Positions 1-7,210 of a stretch of 64,000 bases of DNA are shown here, piece by piece. Position numbers and translations under genes: made by a program. Position 1 is the first letter of the stretch. Each line of letters opens with the position of its first letter. Under the pieces are notes generated by a model that did not search any database, was not told the DNA's origin, and saw only the letters and a list, made by a program, of their open reading frames with translations. Origin of the DNA: Reyranella humidisoli. GTDB taxonomy: Bacteria; Pseudomonadota; Alphaproteobacteria; Reyranellales; Reyranellaceae. The DNA lies in assembly GCF_019039055.1 (NCBI RefSeq), contig NZ_JAHOPB010000001.1:1054001-1118000 (forward strand), in the 5' to 3' direction.

Positions 1-260
1 AGCAGTTCAAGTATGCCGGCTATACCGCCTTCCAGAAGCCGTCGGTGCCGTCGACCTGCACCTATGGCGCGGTGAGCTTTCGCTGCGTAACCTACAGCGG
101 CGTCACCCAGGCCAACTCGCGGATCTACAGCAAGCTTCTGCTCACGGGCTTTCGCGACCATTTCATCAAGATCCGGATCGACTGGGCGCAGTCGCACCAG
201 CAGACGGCGGCCGACGCCGAAACCTCGCTGCAGTCGTTCATCCCCGCGCTGATGCGCTGA
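1..260 (+). CDS. 3' end of an unrecognised protein (5' truncated)
   Basis: The reading frame is open from base 3 and ends at TGA 258-260, leaving about 85 C-terminal residues; the true start lies outside the window. The visible part has two cysteines (in CTYGAV and FRCVTY), a mixed hydrophobic/polar composition and a helical-looking end rich in Q, A and D. I do not recognise a family. Coding is supported by strong third-position GC and by a clean stop just before the convergent EamA gene. It may be an exported or periplasmic protein, but no signal region is visible. Confidence 0.6.
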   Translation, partial: QFKYAGYTAFQKPSVPSTCTYGAVSFRCVTYSGVTQANSRIYSKLLLTGFRDHFIKIRIDWAQSHQQTAADAETSLQSFIPALMR

Positions 261-278
261 CCCGGCCGGCCCGCGCTT

Positions 279-1199
279 TCAGCGCAGGCCGAGTCTCCGA
301 AACAATCCGACCGTCGTCATCAGCCCCAGCGTGACCAGGCAGAGGCCGCCGATCTGCAGTCCACCGGGAATCTCTCCCACGATCGGGATTCCGACCAGCA
401 CTGACAAGGCCGGCACGATGGCGGGGAACAGCACGGCGCGGCTCACGCCCAGGAAGATCACGGCCTGGCTGTAGGCGATCATGGTGATGGCTCCCTGCAG
501 GCCGCCCTGCACCAGCCCCTGGAAGGCCAGCATGCCGAGCGGCAGCGCTTCGAGATGTGCCATGCCCATGATCCCAAGATACAGGGGCGTGGTCAGGACG
601 AAGGACAGCACGGCCACGACCGCGGTCGCCTGCAGGGCCGGCAGGCGCCAGTGCCGCAGCAATAGCGTAAATCCCGCCCACAGCACGCTGGACGCGAAGA
701 ACAGGAGATCGCCCAGCCACGCGCGCTCGCCGGAAGGCTGGGTGAGGCCGTCCCAGCCGATCAGGAAGATGCCGGCCAGCACGATGGCGGCACCGGCCAG
801 ATGGCTGCGGCTCAATCGCTCTCGCAGGAACAGCGCGGCACCGATGGTACTGACGATGGTGACGGTCGAGGGTGCGATGACCGCGCCATGCGCCAAGGGT
901 GCGAAGCCGTAGCCGCCGGTCTGCAGCAGCGCAAAGGGAGCGCCGCCGAGCGCCGTGAGGATGAGAGACCGGCGCAGGCCGATCCCGGCGAAGTCGCGCA
1001 CGCCGTAGCGCAGGAGCAGAGGCAGCATGATCGCGCCGGCGACGACGTAGCGCGCGAAGATCATGTCGACCGCGCCGAGGCCCCCCAGAATGCCGGCACG
1101 CGCCGCCGCGAACGACAGCGATGCGCCCAGCGCCATGATCGAGCCGCACAGGAAGCCCCAATGTTCGCGCGTGACCCGTGGGGGCATGGGATCGGCCAT
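279..1199 (-). CDS. EamA/DMT-family membrane exporter
   Basis: A 306-residue polytopic membrane protein with about ten hydrophobic segments arranged as two homologous EamA halves. Conserved features include the glycine-rich first helix (CGSIMALGASLSFAAAR) and the loop LFLRERLSRSHLAGAAIVL that joins helices 4 and 5 of the first half. Members export amino acids or other metabolites across the inner membrane; the substrate cannot be told from sequence. It is transcribed away from the TetR gene, and the 80-bp divergent interval contains a strong palindrome, so it may share control with the selenoprotein operon (inference). Confidence 0.85.
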   Translation of the reverse strand: MADPMPPRVTREHWGFLCGSIMALGASLSFAAARAGILGGLGAVDMIFARYVVAGAIMLPLLLRYGVRDFAGIGLRRSLILTALGGAPFALLQTGGYGFAPLAHGAVIAPSTVTIVSTIGAALFLRERLSRSHLAGAAIVLAGIFLIGWDGLTQPSGERAWLGDLLFFASSVLWAGFTLLLRHWRLPALQATAVVAVLSFVLTTPLYLGIMGMAHLEALPLGMLAFQGLVQGGLQGAITMIAYSQAVIFLGVSRAVLFPAIVPALSVLVGIPIVGEIPGGLQIGGLCLVTLGLMTTVGLFRRLGLR

Positions 1200-1237
1200 G
1201 CAATGGCGCTAGCACGGAGTGGGCCAGCCGCGCACGA

Positions 1238-1261
1238 ATTTTAGTGCGAACGCTCCAAAAT
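1238..1261. promoter_or_regulatory. Probable TetR operator in divergent promoter region
   Basis: A 24-bp imperfect palindrome with arms ATTTT and AAAAT outside and GCG..CGC inside, 18 of 24 positions symmetrical. It lies between the EamA gene and the TetR gene, ending 19 bp before the chosen TetR start. Position, size and symmetry fit a TetR-family dimer site controlling both directions. Confidence 0.6.
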
Positions 1262-1280
1262 CATGGTTCTGATGCCAACC

Positions 1281-1871
1281 ATGGCCCGCCTGAAGGAATT
1301 CGACGAGGACAGCGCGCTCGACGCCGCCGTCGACTGCTTCTGGAGTCGCGGCTACGAGGCCACGTCCGTGCGCGACCTCGCGCGCGAGATGGGGATCGGC
1401 GGCGCCAGCCTCTACAACACGTTCGGCGGCAAGCGCGCCTTGTTCGAGCGCGTCCTCGAACGCTACGCCAACCGCTCGACACGTGAGCGCATCGCGCGCC
1501 TCGAGGCGAACCATCGGCCCCGCGAGGCGATCCGCGCCTTCCTCGCCGAAGTGATCGAGCGTTCGTTGAAGGACTCCGACTGCAAGGGCTGCCTGCTGGT
1601 GAACTCCGCACTCGACGTGGCGCCTCACGATCCCCAACTCGGCCGCGCGGTCACGGGCTACCTCGAGGAGATTCGCAGCTTCTTTCAGCGCGCTGTCGAG
1701 GCTGCCAACAAGGCCGGCGAGACACCGCCCGGCACCGATGCCAACGCCCTGTCGATCCATCTGCTGGGCGTGCTGATGGGCATGCGCGTGCTGGCACGCA
1801 CCGGCGCACGGCGGCAGACGCTGGAAGCCGTGGTTCGCCCGGCGCTTGACCTGCTCGGGAGACCGCATTGA
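1281..1871 (+). CDS. TetR/AcrR-family transcriptional regulator
   Basis: A 196-residue repressor with the N-terminal TetR helix-turn-helix (about residues 22-48; motif SVRDLAREMGIGGASLYNTF) followed by an all-helical ligand domain with a Cys pair region (DCKGCLL) typical of the YxaF/LmrA-like TetR_C group. ATG 1281 is preferred over in-frame ATGs at 1263 and 1272 because the family begins with a short charged stretch and because the palindrome ends at 1261. The stop overlaps the TTG start of the DUF1330 gene, so it heads an operon with the two selenoprotein genes. Probable effector: a redox-active or electrophilic small molecule (inference). Confidence 0.85.
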   Translation: MARLKEFDEDSALDAAVDCFWSRGYEATSVRDLAREMGIGGASLYNTFGGKRALFERVLERYANRSTRERIARLEANHRPREAIRAFLAEVIERSLKDSDCKGCLLVNSALDVAPHDPQLGRAVTGYLEEIRSFFQRAVEAANKAGETPPGTDANALSIHLLGVLMGMRVLARTGARRQTLEAVVRPALDLLGRPH

Positions 1872-2275
1872 TCGATCATCTGAACGAGGCCGCCCTGCGC
1901 GCGCTGCCCGACGACGTACCTGTCGTCATGCTGAACCTGATGCGTTTCCGCGAGCGCTCGCTCGATGGCAATGGCAGCGGCTGGGACGCCTATCTGCGCT
2001 ACAGCGCGCTCACCATAAAGCTGATCAAGGCGCAGGGCGGTACCATCATCTGGACCGGCGATGCCGAAACGGTGGCGCTGGGCGAACCGGACCGCCACCG
2101 CTGGGATTACGTGGCACTGGTCCGCTATCCCTCTCGCGCCGCGTTCCTCGCCATGATGCATTCGCCCGAGTACGCGGCGGCCAATGTCGAACGCGAGAAC
2201 GGCTGCAGCGACCACGCCATTGTCGCCACGCGCCAGACCTACAGCAACCTCAGCGAAGCCCGAACCAAGGAGTAG
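1868..2275 (+). CDS. DUF1330-type small protein
   Basis: A 135-residue protein with the ferredoxin-like alpha/beta barrel pattern of DUF1330: an early PVVMLNLMRFRER strand, a central GGTIIWTGDAE strand, DYVALVRYPSRAAFLAMM and a terminal SPEYAAANVERE helix. The start is TTG at 1868, inside the TetR stop (TTGA overlap), which implies translational coupling. The peroxiredoxin-like gene begins 3 bp after its stop. The biochemical role of DUF1330 is not established; the tight packing suggests it serves the same process as the two downstream selenoproteins. Confidence 0.75.
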   Translation: MIDHLNEAALRALPDDVPVVMLNLMRFRERSLDGNGSGWDAYLRYSALTIKLIKAQGGTIIWTGDAETVALGEPDRHRWDYVALVRYPSRAAFLAMMHSPEYAAANVERENGCSDHAIVATRQTYSNLSEARTKE

Positions 2276-2278
2276 GCA

Positions 2279-2932
2279 ATGTCATTGGCAGACAAACTCT
2301 CGGCAATGCGAGCCGCCAGCGCGGGGCGCCTTCCCGCGGACAAGCAGGCCATCATGAACAGGGCCACCGAAGATTTGCGCCGTGCGGGAATTCTCGACCG
2401 CATCGTGCCGGTCGGCAGTCGGATGCCAGCCTTCGCACTGGCCGACCACGACGGGCGTCGCGTCGACTCGGACGCTCTTCTCGCCGGTGGGCCGCTGGTC
2501 CTGTCCTTCTTCCGAGGATCCTGGTGACCCTACTGCCGACATGAGCTGGATGCTCTGCAAAGCGTGTACGCCGACATCGCGGGACTTGGCGCCAGCCTCG
2601 TCGTGATCTCGCCCGAACTGCCGGCGCGCACGGCCGACATGGCGACCAAACAGAAGCTCACCTTTCCGATCGTCTGGGACGAAAAGTCCGTGGTCGCGGA
2701 AGCCTTTGGCCTCGCTTTCACCCTCCCCGATGACCTCAGGGAAGTTTACCGGAGCCTCGGCATCGATCTGCCGCTGCGCAATGGCGATGCCTCGTGGCAG
2801 CTGCCGGTTCCCGCACGATTCGTCGTCGACGGCGAGGGTATCGTGCGCTCGGTCGAAGCTGACGTGGACTACAAGTACCGGCCCGAACCGGAACCTACCG
2901 TCGCGCTCTTGCGCGACATCGTTGCGGGCTGA
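2279..2932 (+). CDS. Peroxiredoxin-like selenoprotein (UxxC), TGA recoded as Sec83
   Basis: Two open segments in one frame, 2279-2524 and 2528-2932, are separated only by TGA 2525-2527. Reading through gives 217 residues of the AhpC/TSA thioredoxin fold: a helical N-terminus (1-50), PVGSRMPAFALADHDG, the active-site strand SFFRGSW-U-PYC with U83 and C86, ISPELPA, FPIVWDEKSVVAEAFGL, and a terminal PARFVVDGEG strand. Family members without Sec have Cys at this exact position (W-C-PYC), so the TGA replaces the catalytic cysteine. A hairpin follows at bacterial SECIS distance. Likely role: peroxide or thiol-disulfide reduction in the cytoplasm. A pseudogene is unlikely because the frame and motifs continue intact on both sides and the next gene shows the same arrangement. 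Confidence 0.88.
2543..2555 (+). promoter_or_regulatory. Candidate bacterial SECIS hairpin for the Prx-like gene
   Basis: Stem GAGC/GCTC closes a 5-nt loop TGGAT whose second base is G. The loop begins 19 nt after the recoded TGA, inside the 16-37 nt window of bacterial SECIS models that also ask for a G in the first two loop positions. A weaker outer pairing (TGC 2534-2536 with GCA 2557-2559) may extend it. The short stem makes this the weaker of the two candidates. Confidence 0.6.
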
Positions 2933-2964
2933 GGCCAAACGGAAGGAACAGGGGAAACAAGCTC

Positions 2965-4137
2965 ATGGTCAAACGTCTCAGCGACATGCCGGAGGTCGAG
3001 GCCCACCATCTCCGGCGCATCGAGTGTCCCACCTTCGACGACACGCCCGCCCTGCCCGGCAAGCCGCTCAACGGGCGCCGCGTCGCGCTGATCTCGACGG
3101 CGGGCCTGCACCGTCGTGGCGACCGGCCGTTCCGCCCCGGCGACGGCAGCTATCGTGTCATCCCGGCCGAGACGCCGGCGCGCGACCTAGTCATGAGCCA
3201 TATCTCCGTGAACTTCGATCGCACCGGCTTCCAGCAGGACCACAACGTCGCGTTTCCCATCGACCGGCTGCGCGAACTGGTCGAAGAGGGCGTCGTCGGC
3301 TCGATGGCCTCCATGCACTATTCGTTCATGGGCGCTTTTCCGCCCGATGCGGCCGAGCCGCATGCCCAGCATCTCGCCGGCCTGCTGAAGCAGGATGGAG
3401 TCGACGCGGCCCTGCTCGTCCCCGTTTGACCCGCCTGCACGCGCGCCGTGGGCGCGCTGGGCCACTTCCTCGAGCGTCAGGGCATTGCGACCGCCAGCAT
3501 CAGCCTGGTGCGTGAGCACACCGAAACGATCCGGCCGCCCCGGGCCCTCTGGGTCACCTTCGAGCTGGGCCGGCCGCTCGGCATCCCGGACGATGCCGAC
3601 TTCCAGCGCCGCGTGCTGCGCGCGACGGCAGAGCTGCTCGAGCGCACCGACGGGCCGTTGATCGCCGACTATCCCGAGGACGTCGCCGAGGAGGCCGACT
3701 TCACAGGCTGGGCCTGCCCCATCAACCTCGCCCCGACCGCCGTCGACACCCTGGTGGCCGAGATCGACCGTTTGGCGACCTGGCACGACCAGGCCATCGC
3801 GAAGACCGGTCGCACGACCGTCGGCGTCTCCGGCCTCGACATGCCAGCCGCGGGCGCGCTGCTCGCGTCGGCATTGGACGGCGAGCTGCCCCCTGCGCAA
3901 GCGCTCAAGGAAGCCATCGACGATCTTCGGGCCTATTACCTCGAAGCGGCGTCGGCCTTTCCCGATCCAGGCACGCCGAAGATGCGCAAGGCCTGGCTGT
4001 GGGACGAGACCCTGTTCGGCAAGGCGCTGCTGACGCTACAGCCGAAGCTCGCCGCCAGCACCGATCCGCAGCACAGGATCCTGGCGAACCTGACGTTGAT
4101 ACCCGCGACCGAGCGATACCGGCTGGAAAAAGCCTAG
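2965..4137 (+). CDS. GrdB-like (glycine/sarcosine/betaine reductase B family) selenoprotein, TGA recoded as Sec155
   Basis: Segments 2965-3426 and 3430-4137 share one frame and are split only by TGA 3427-3429. Read-through gives 390 residues: N-terminal VALISTAGLH and a D/R-rich region, VAFPIDRLREL, GSMASMHYSFMGA, then LLVPV-U-PACTRAVGALGHFLE with U155 and C158, then a C-terminal half with FELGRPLGIP and FTGWACPIN. The VPVUPxCT motif is the signature of the selenoprotein B family of clostridial reductases. No grdA, C, D, E or X gene lies nearby, so it is probably not part of a glycine reductase; similar solo genes are reported in aerobic proteobacteria. It follows the Prx-like gene by 32 bp and its stop overlaps that of the convergent thioesterase. 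Confidence 0.88.
3441..3457 (+). promoter_or_regulatory. Candidate bacterial SECIS hairpin for the GrdB-like gene
   Basis: A perfect 7-bp stem, GCGCGCC paired with GGCGCGC, closes a GTG loop. The loop starts 18 nt after the recoded TGA and has G first, meeting the spacing and loop rules of bacterial SECIS elements. It lies in the coding sequence just after the UPAC codons. Confidence 0.7.
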
Positions 4138-4529
4138 AGCACCATCTGCGTCTGCGTCACCACCGCCACGAGCTTGCCTTCGGCGGTGGTGATGCGCGTC
4201 GTCCAGACCATGGTGCGGCGGCCGCGATGCACCGGCGTGGTCTCGCCGATCACCGTGGTGCCGACCGGCGCCGGCCCCACGAAGTTGGTCTTGCTCTCGA
4301 TCGTCGTGGTGCCCTTGCCCTCGGGCAGGTTCAGCACGGTGGCGGCGGCGCCCAGCGTGTCGGCAAAGGCCATGACGGCGCCGCCATGCAGGATGGCGGG
4401 CCGCGTGCAGAGTTCGGGGCGGACGACCATCTCGGCCGTCACGCCCATCTCGCTCGCGGCCGTGAACTTCAGCCCCAGGACCTCGGCGAATGGCAGTTTG
4501 ATGTCGTTCAGGAGCTGAAGCTTGTCCAT
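4134..4529 (-). CDS. PaaI-type hotdog thioesterase
   Basis: A 131-residue single hotdog domain. The HGGAVMAFADTLGAAATVLNL helix carries the HGG/D motif of PaaI-like acyl-CoA thioesterases, followed by the TIESKTNFVGPAPVG and TTRITTAEGKLVAVVTQTQ strands. It probably hydrolyses aryl- or acyl-CoA esters in the cytoplasm as a tetramer. It is convergent with the GrdB-like gene, the two stop codons overlapping at 4134-4137, and is followed upstream by a small membrane-protein gene on the same strand 21 bp away. Confidence 0.85.
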   Translation of the reverse strand: MDKLQLLNDIKLPFAEVLGLKFTAASEMGVTAEMVVRPELCTRPAILHGGAVMAFADTLGAAATVLNLPEGKGTTTIESKTNFVGPAPVGTTVIGETTPVHRGRRTMVWTTRITTAEGKLVAVVTQTQMVL

Positions 4530-4550
4530 GGTCGTTCCTCTCTTCGGCGT

Positions 4551-4970
4551 CTAGTTGGCGGTGCTGATCCGGCGCAGGCCGAGATACTCGAGGATCGCGA
4601 GATCGGCCACGATCAGCGCGACGACCACGATGCCCGCGATCCCCGCCAGGGTCCACGAGGCCGGCAGCATCAGCAGCACGGCGCTGATCGCCACCCAGGA
4701 AGCGTCGAGGACGAAGATCGCCCGCGCCCAGCCGAGCGGCATGTCGGTGCGCGAGGCGATCCAGCCGCACACCGCGCCGAAGGCCACGAAGCCGAGGCCG
4801 AGCAGTTCCAGAACGATGGCGAGATCGAGCCCCAGCACCTGCACGGGCGCGTGGGTGGCCATCGACGCGAAGGGGGTGGCCAGGGCCGCCAGAATTGCGC
4901 CCGAGCCCACCGACAGGATGGCGTTGGCCCAGAGAGTGCGGCGAAGCAGGCGATCGGATGAAGCGTTCAT
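4551..4970 (-). CDS. Small four-helix membrane protein, unknown role
   Basis: A 139-residue protein with four hydrophobic segments (ANAILSVGSGAILAALATPF; LAIVLELLGLGFVAFGAVCGW; AIFVLDASWVAISAVLLML; LAGIAGIVVVALIVADLAIL). ATG 4970 is chosen over an upstream in-frame ATG at 5009 because AAGGAGG lies about 6 nt before it. I know of many similar unnamed proteobacterial inner-membrane proteins but no function. It is divergent from an XRE/MmyB regulator, with a perfect palindrome between them, so it is a likely target of that regulator. Confidence 0.75.
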   Translation of the reverse strand: MNASSDRLLRRTLWANAILSVGSGAILAALATPFASMATHAPVQVLGLDLAIVLELLGLGFVAFGAVCGWIASRTDMPLGWARAIFVLDASWVAISAVLLMLPASWTLAGIAGIVVVALIVADLAILEYLGLRRISTAN

Positions 4971-5027
4971 GTCGTCCTCCTTGTGTTGCGGACGCCTTGG
5001 AAATCGCATCGCGCCGACCCTTCCTCA

Positions 5028-5044
5028 ATTACCGGACAGGTAAT
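5028..5044. promoter_or_regulatory. Perfect palindromic operator of the XRE/MmyB regulator
   Basis: ATTACC-GGACA-GGTAAT is a perfect 6+5+6 inverted repeat in the 109-bp interval between the divergent small membrane protein and the MmyB-type regulator, 36 bp before the regulator start. It is AT-richer than its surroundings and well placed to control both genes. Confidence 0.65.
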
Positions 5045-5079
5045 CGGCGCACCGTCGCCGCGATGCTAGGGTCCGACCC

Positions 5080-5910
5080 ATGAGCATCGCCTCCTCGTCC
5101 CCGCCCGACATGTTCGGGCCCATGCTGCGCTCGTGGCGCCGTCGTCGCGGCGCCAGCCAGCTCTCACTCGCCCTTCAGTCGGGCGTGTCGCAGCGCCATG
5201 TCAGCTTTCTCGAATCGGGCCGCGCGCGTCCCAGCCGCGAGATGGTGGTGCAGCTCTCGACCGCACTCGATGTGCCGCTGCGCCAGCGCAACGAGATGCT
5301 GCTGGCAGCGGGCTTCGCGCCGGCCTATCGCGAGAGCAACCTCGCCGCGCCCGAACTCGCGCCGGTGCGCCGGGCTATCGATTTCATGCTGAGGCAGCAG
5401 GAGCCCTATCCCGCGGTCGTGATCGACCGGCTGTGGAACCTGCTGCAAGCCAACGAGGCAGCCAACGCCTTCACCCTGTTCCTGTTCGAGGGCATGCCGC
5501 CCGCGCCGCCGCCGGGCAAGGGCCCGAACCTGCTGCGCTGGATTCTCGATCCCTCTGCCTTGCGCTCCAAGATCTCCAACTGGGAAGAGGTCGCGCGCTA
5601 TCTCGTGTCGACGACCTACGCCGAAATCCTGGCGGCCGGCGGCGAGCCCAGGGCGCTGGCTTTCATCGAGGAGATCATGGCCTATCCCGACGTGCCGGCC
5701 TCGTTCCGCAAGCTCCGCTTCGAGGAGCGGCCGGCCCCGATGCTGACGGTCGACTACCTGGTGGGCGGCAAGGCCCTGTCGGTGTTCACCACCATCGCCA
5801 CGCTCGGCACGCCGCAGGACATCACCCTCCAGGAAGTCCGGGTCGAAAGCTTCTTCCCCGCCGACGACCGCAGCGACGCGCTGTTCCGGAGCCTGGCGGC
5901 CAAACGCTGA
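5080..5910 (+). CDS. XRE-family regulator with MmyB-like ligand domain
   Basis: A 276-residue regulator. Residues about 12-70 form an XRE helix-turn-helix (LRSWRRRRGASQLSLALQSG then VSQRHVSFLESGRARPS). The rest matches the MmyB-like PAS-type ligand-binding domain, seen in PYPAVVIDRLWNLLQANEAA and a later LTVDYLVGGKALSVFTTIATLGT. Members are reported to bind fatty acids or other small ligands and to repress a divergently encoded gene. It is divergent from the four-helix membrane protein and followed by the AraC-type gene 47 bp later. Confidence 0.88.
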   Translation: MSIASSSPPDMFGPMLRSWRRRRGASQLSLALQSGVSQRHVSFLESGRARPSREMVVQLSTALDVPLRQRNEMLLAAGFAPAYRESNLAAPELAPVRRAIDFMLRQQEPYPAVVIDRLWNLLQANEAANAFTLFLFEGMPPAPPPGKGPNLLRWILDPSALRSKISNWEEVARYLVSTTYAEILAAGGEPRALAFIEEIMAYPDVPASFRKLRFEERPAPMLTVDYLVGGKALSVFTTIATLGTPQDITLQEVRVESFFPADDRSDALFRSLAAKR

Positions 5911-5957
5911 GAGCCGGCCTGCCAGCCGGGCGGGGCGGATGGCGCAACCGCGCCGAA

Positions 5958-7088
5958 ATGCTAAGCACGTTGCCGACCATGGGCGGCCCCGGCATCCTCG
6001 TTACGCTCGACATCGCGCTGCGAGGCGCGGGCATTGCGCTGCTCCTGATCGTCGCGGCGGCAACCCTGCGGCAGGCCCGGGGCCGGCCGGCCGCCTGGCT
6101 CGGCGCCCTCCTGGCCGTGGGAGCCGCCGCCTACGCGGTCTGCTCGTCGCCGGGACCGCACGATCCGCCCGTCTGGTTCGCCCCCGTCCTGATGCTCTGC
6201 ACCGGCAACGCCGCCATCTTCTGGCTGTTCGCCCAGGCGATGTTCGACGATTCCTTCCGGCTGAGGCCCTGGCATGCGCTGGTCTGGATGGGCCTGGTCG
6301 TCTGGCCGCTGGCCCATCTCCTGGGTGCGGGCTTTACCTCGCATTGGCTGGTGGGTGTGCTCGTACGCGGCGCGGTGATCCTGCTGGCGTTGCTGGCGCT
6401 GGCACAAACGGTGCGGGACTGGGGTAGCGATCTTGTGGAAGGCCGGCGGCGCCTGCGCCTGTTCATCCTGATCGCCGTGGCGCTGCATATCGCCGCCACC
6501 GTCACGGCCGAACTCGTCATCGGCACCGACCAGGTTCCGATGAGCTTGCACCTGCTGAACTCGGGCGCGTTGGTCGCGATCGCCGCCATCATCGCCATGC
6601 TCCTCCTGCAGGCGGACCTCGATTCCGTCCTTGGACCGACTCCGGTCGGGCCGGCCGCCGACGCCGTGTCGCCCACCCTCCAGCCCGCGCGCCCACCGCT
6701 CGGTACAGTGGCACCGGAGGACGAACCCGCCGATCCGGCCCTTCTCGCCACGCTCGACCGCCTGATGGCGGTGGACAGGCTCTACCGGCAGGAGGGTCTC
6801 ACCATCGGCGTCCTGGCCGGCCGGCTCGGCCTGCCGGAGTACCGGCTGCGGCGCGCCATCAACCGCGGGCTGGGCTACCGGAACTTCAACGAGTACCTGA
6901 ACCGCCACCGCCTGGCCGATGCCAAGCAGGCCCTGGCCGATCCCGGCCAGGCCGAGGTTCCGATTTTGACCATCGCCCTCGATTCCGGCTTCCAGTCGCT
7001 CGGCCCCTTCAACCGGGCCTTCAAGGCCGATACCGGCATGACGCCGACCGAGTACAGAAAGGCTGCCGAAGGCCGCAACGGCGCCTGA
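5958..7088 (+). CDS. AraC-family regulator with N-terminal membrane domain
   Basis: About 376 residues. The first 220 contain six to seven hydrophobic helices (for example ILVTLDIALRGAGIALLLIV and ALHIAATVTAELVIGTD), followed by a proline-rich linker. The C-terminal 110 residues are an AraC HTH_18 domain: LTIGVLAGRLGLPEYRLRRA as first HTH and IALDSGFQSLGPFNRAFKAD plus GMTPTEYRK as second. This layout resembles membrane-bound AraC regulators that pass a signal from the envelope to DNA. ATG 5958 has no clear ribosome site; ATG 5979 is an alternative. The next gene, the desaturase-DUF2147 fusion, is a plausible target. Confidence 0.8.
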   Translation: MLSTLPTMGGPGILVTLDIALRGAGIALLLIVAAATLRQARGRPAAWLGALLAVGAAAYAVCSSPGPHDPPVWFAPVLMLCTGNAAIFWLFAQAMFDDSFRLRPWHALVWMGLVVWPLAHLLGAGFTSHWLVGVLVRGAVILLALLALAQTVRDWGSDLVEGRRRLRLFILIAVALHIAATVTAELVIGTDQVPMSLHLLNSGALVAIAAIIAMLLLQADLDSVLGPTPVGPAADAVSPTLQPARPPLGTVAPEDEPADPALLATLDRLMAVDRLYRQEGLTIGVLAGRLGLPEYRLRRAINRGLGYRNFNEYLNRHRLADAKQALADPGQAEVPILTIALDSGFQSLGPFNRAFKADTGMTPTEYRKAAEGRNGA

Positions 7089-7210
7089 TTTCCTGCCGAT
7101 TCCGGAATCGGCGAGCCGTTTTTCACCGCAGATCGCCGATTTTCACCTTCGGCGCGATCCCTCCGCCGCGTCCGCCTAGGCATCGGGCACGCCCGTTGGA
7201 GGGGCGTCCG

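Noticed and set aside
2525..2527. Reading the TGA as a nonsense mutation or sequencing error that breaks a peroxiredoxin gene
   Set aside because: It lies exactly at the redox-active Cys position, the frame is intact on both sides, a SECIS-like hairpin follows, and the next gene shows the same feature.
2965..4137. Assigning a full glycine/betaine reductase pathway
   Set aside because: Only the B-type selenoprotein is present; no A, C, D, E or X subunit genes are seen in the window.
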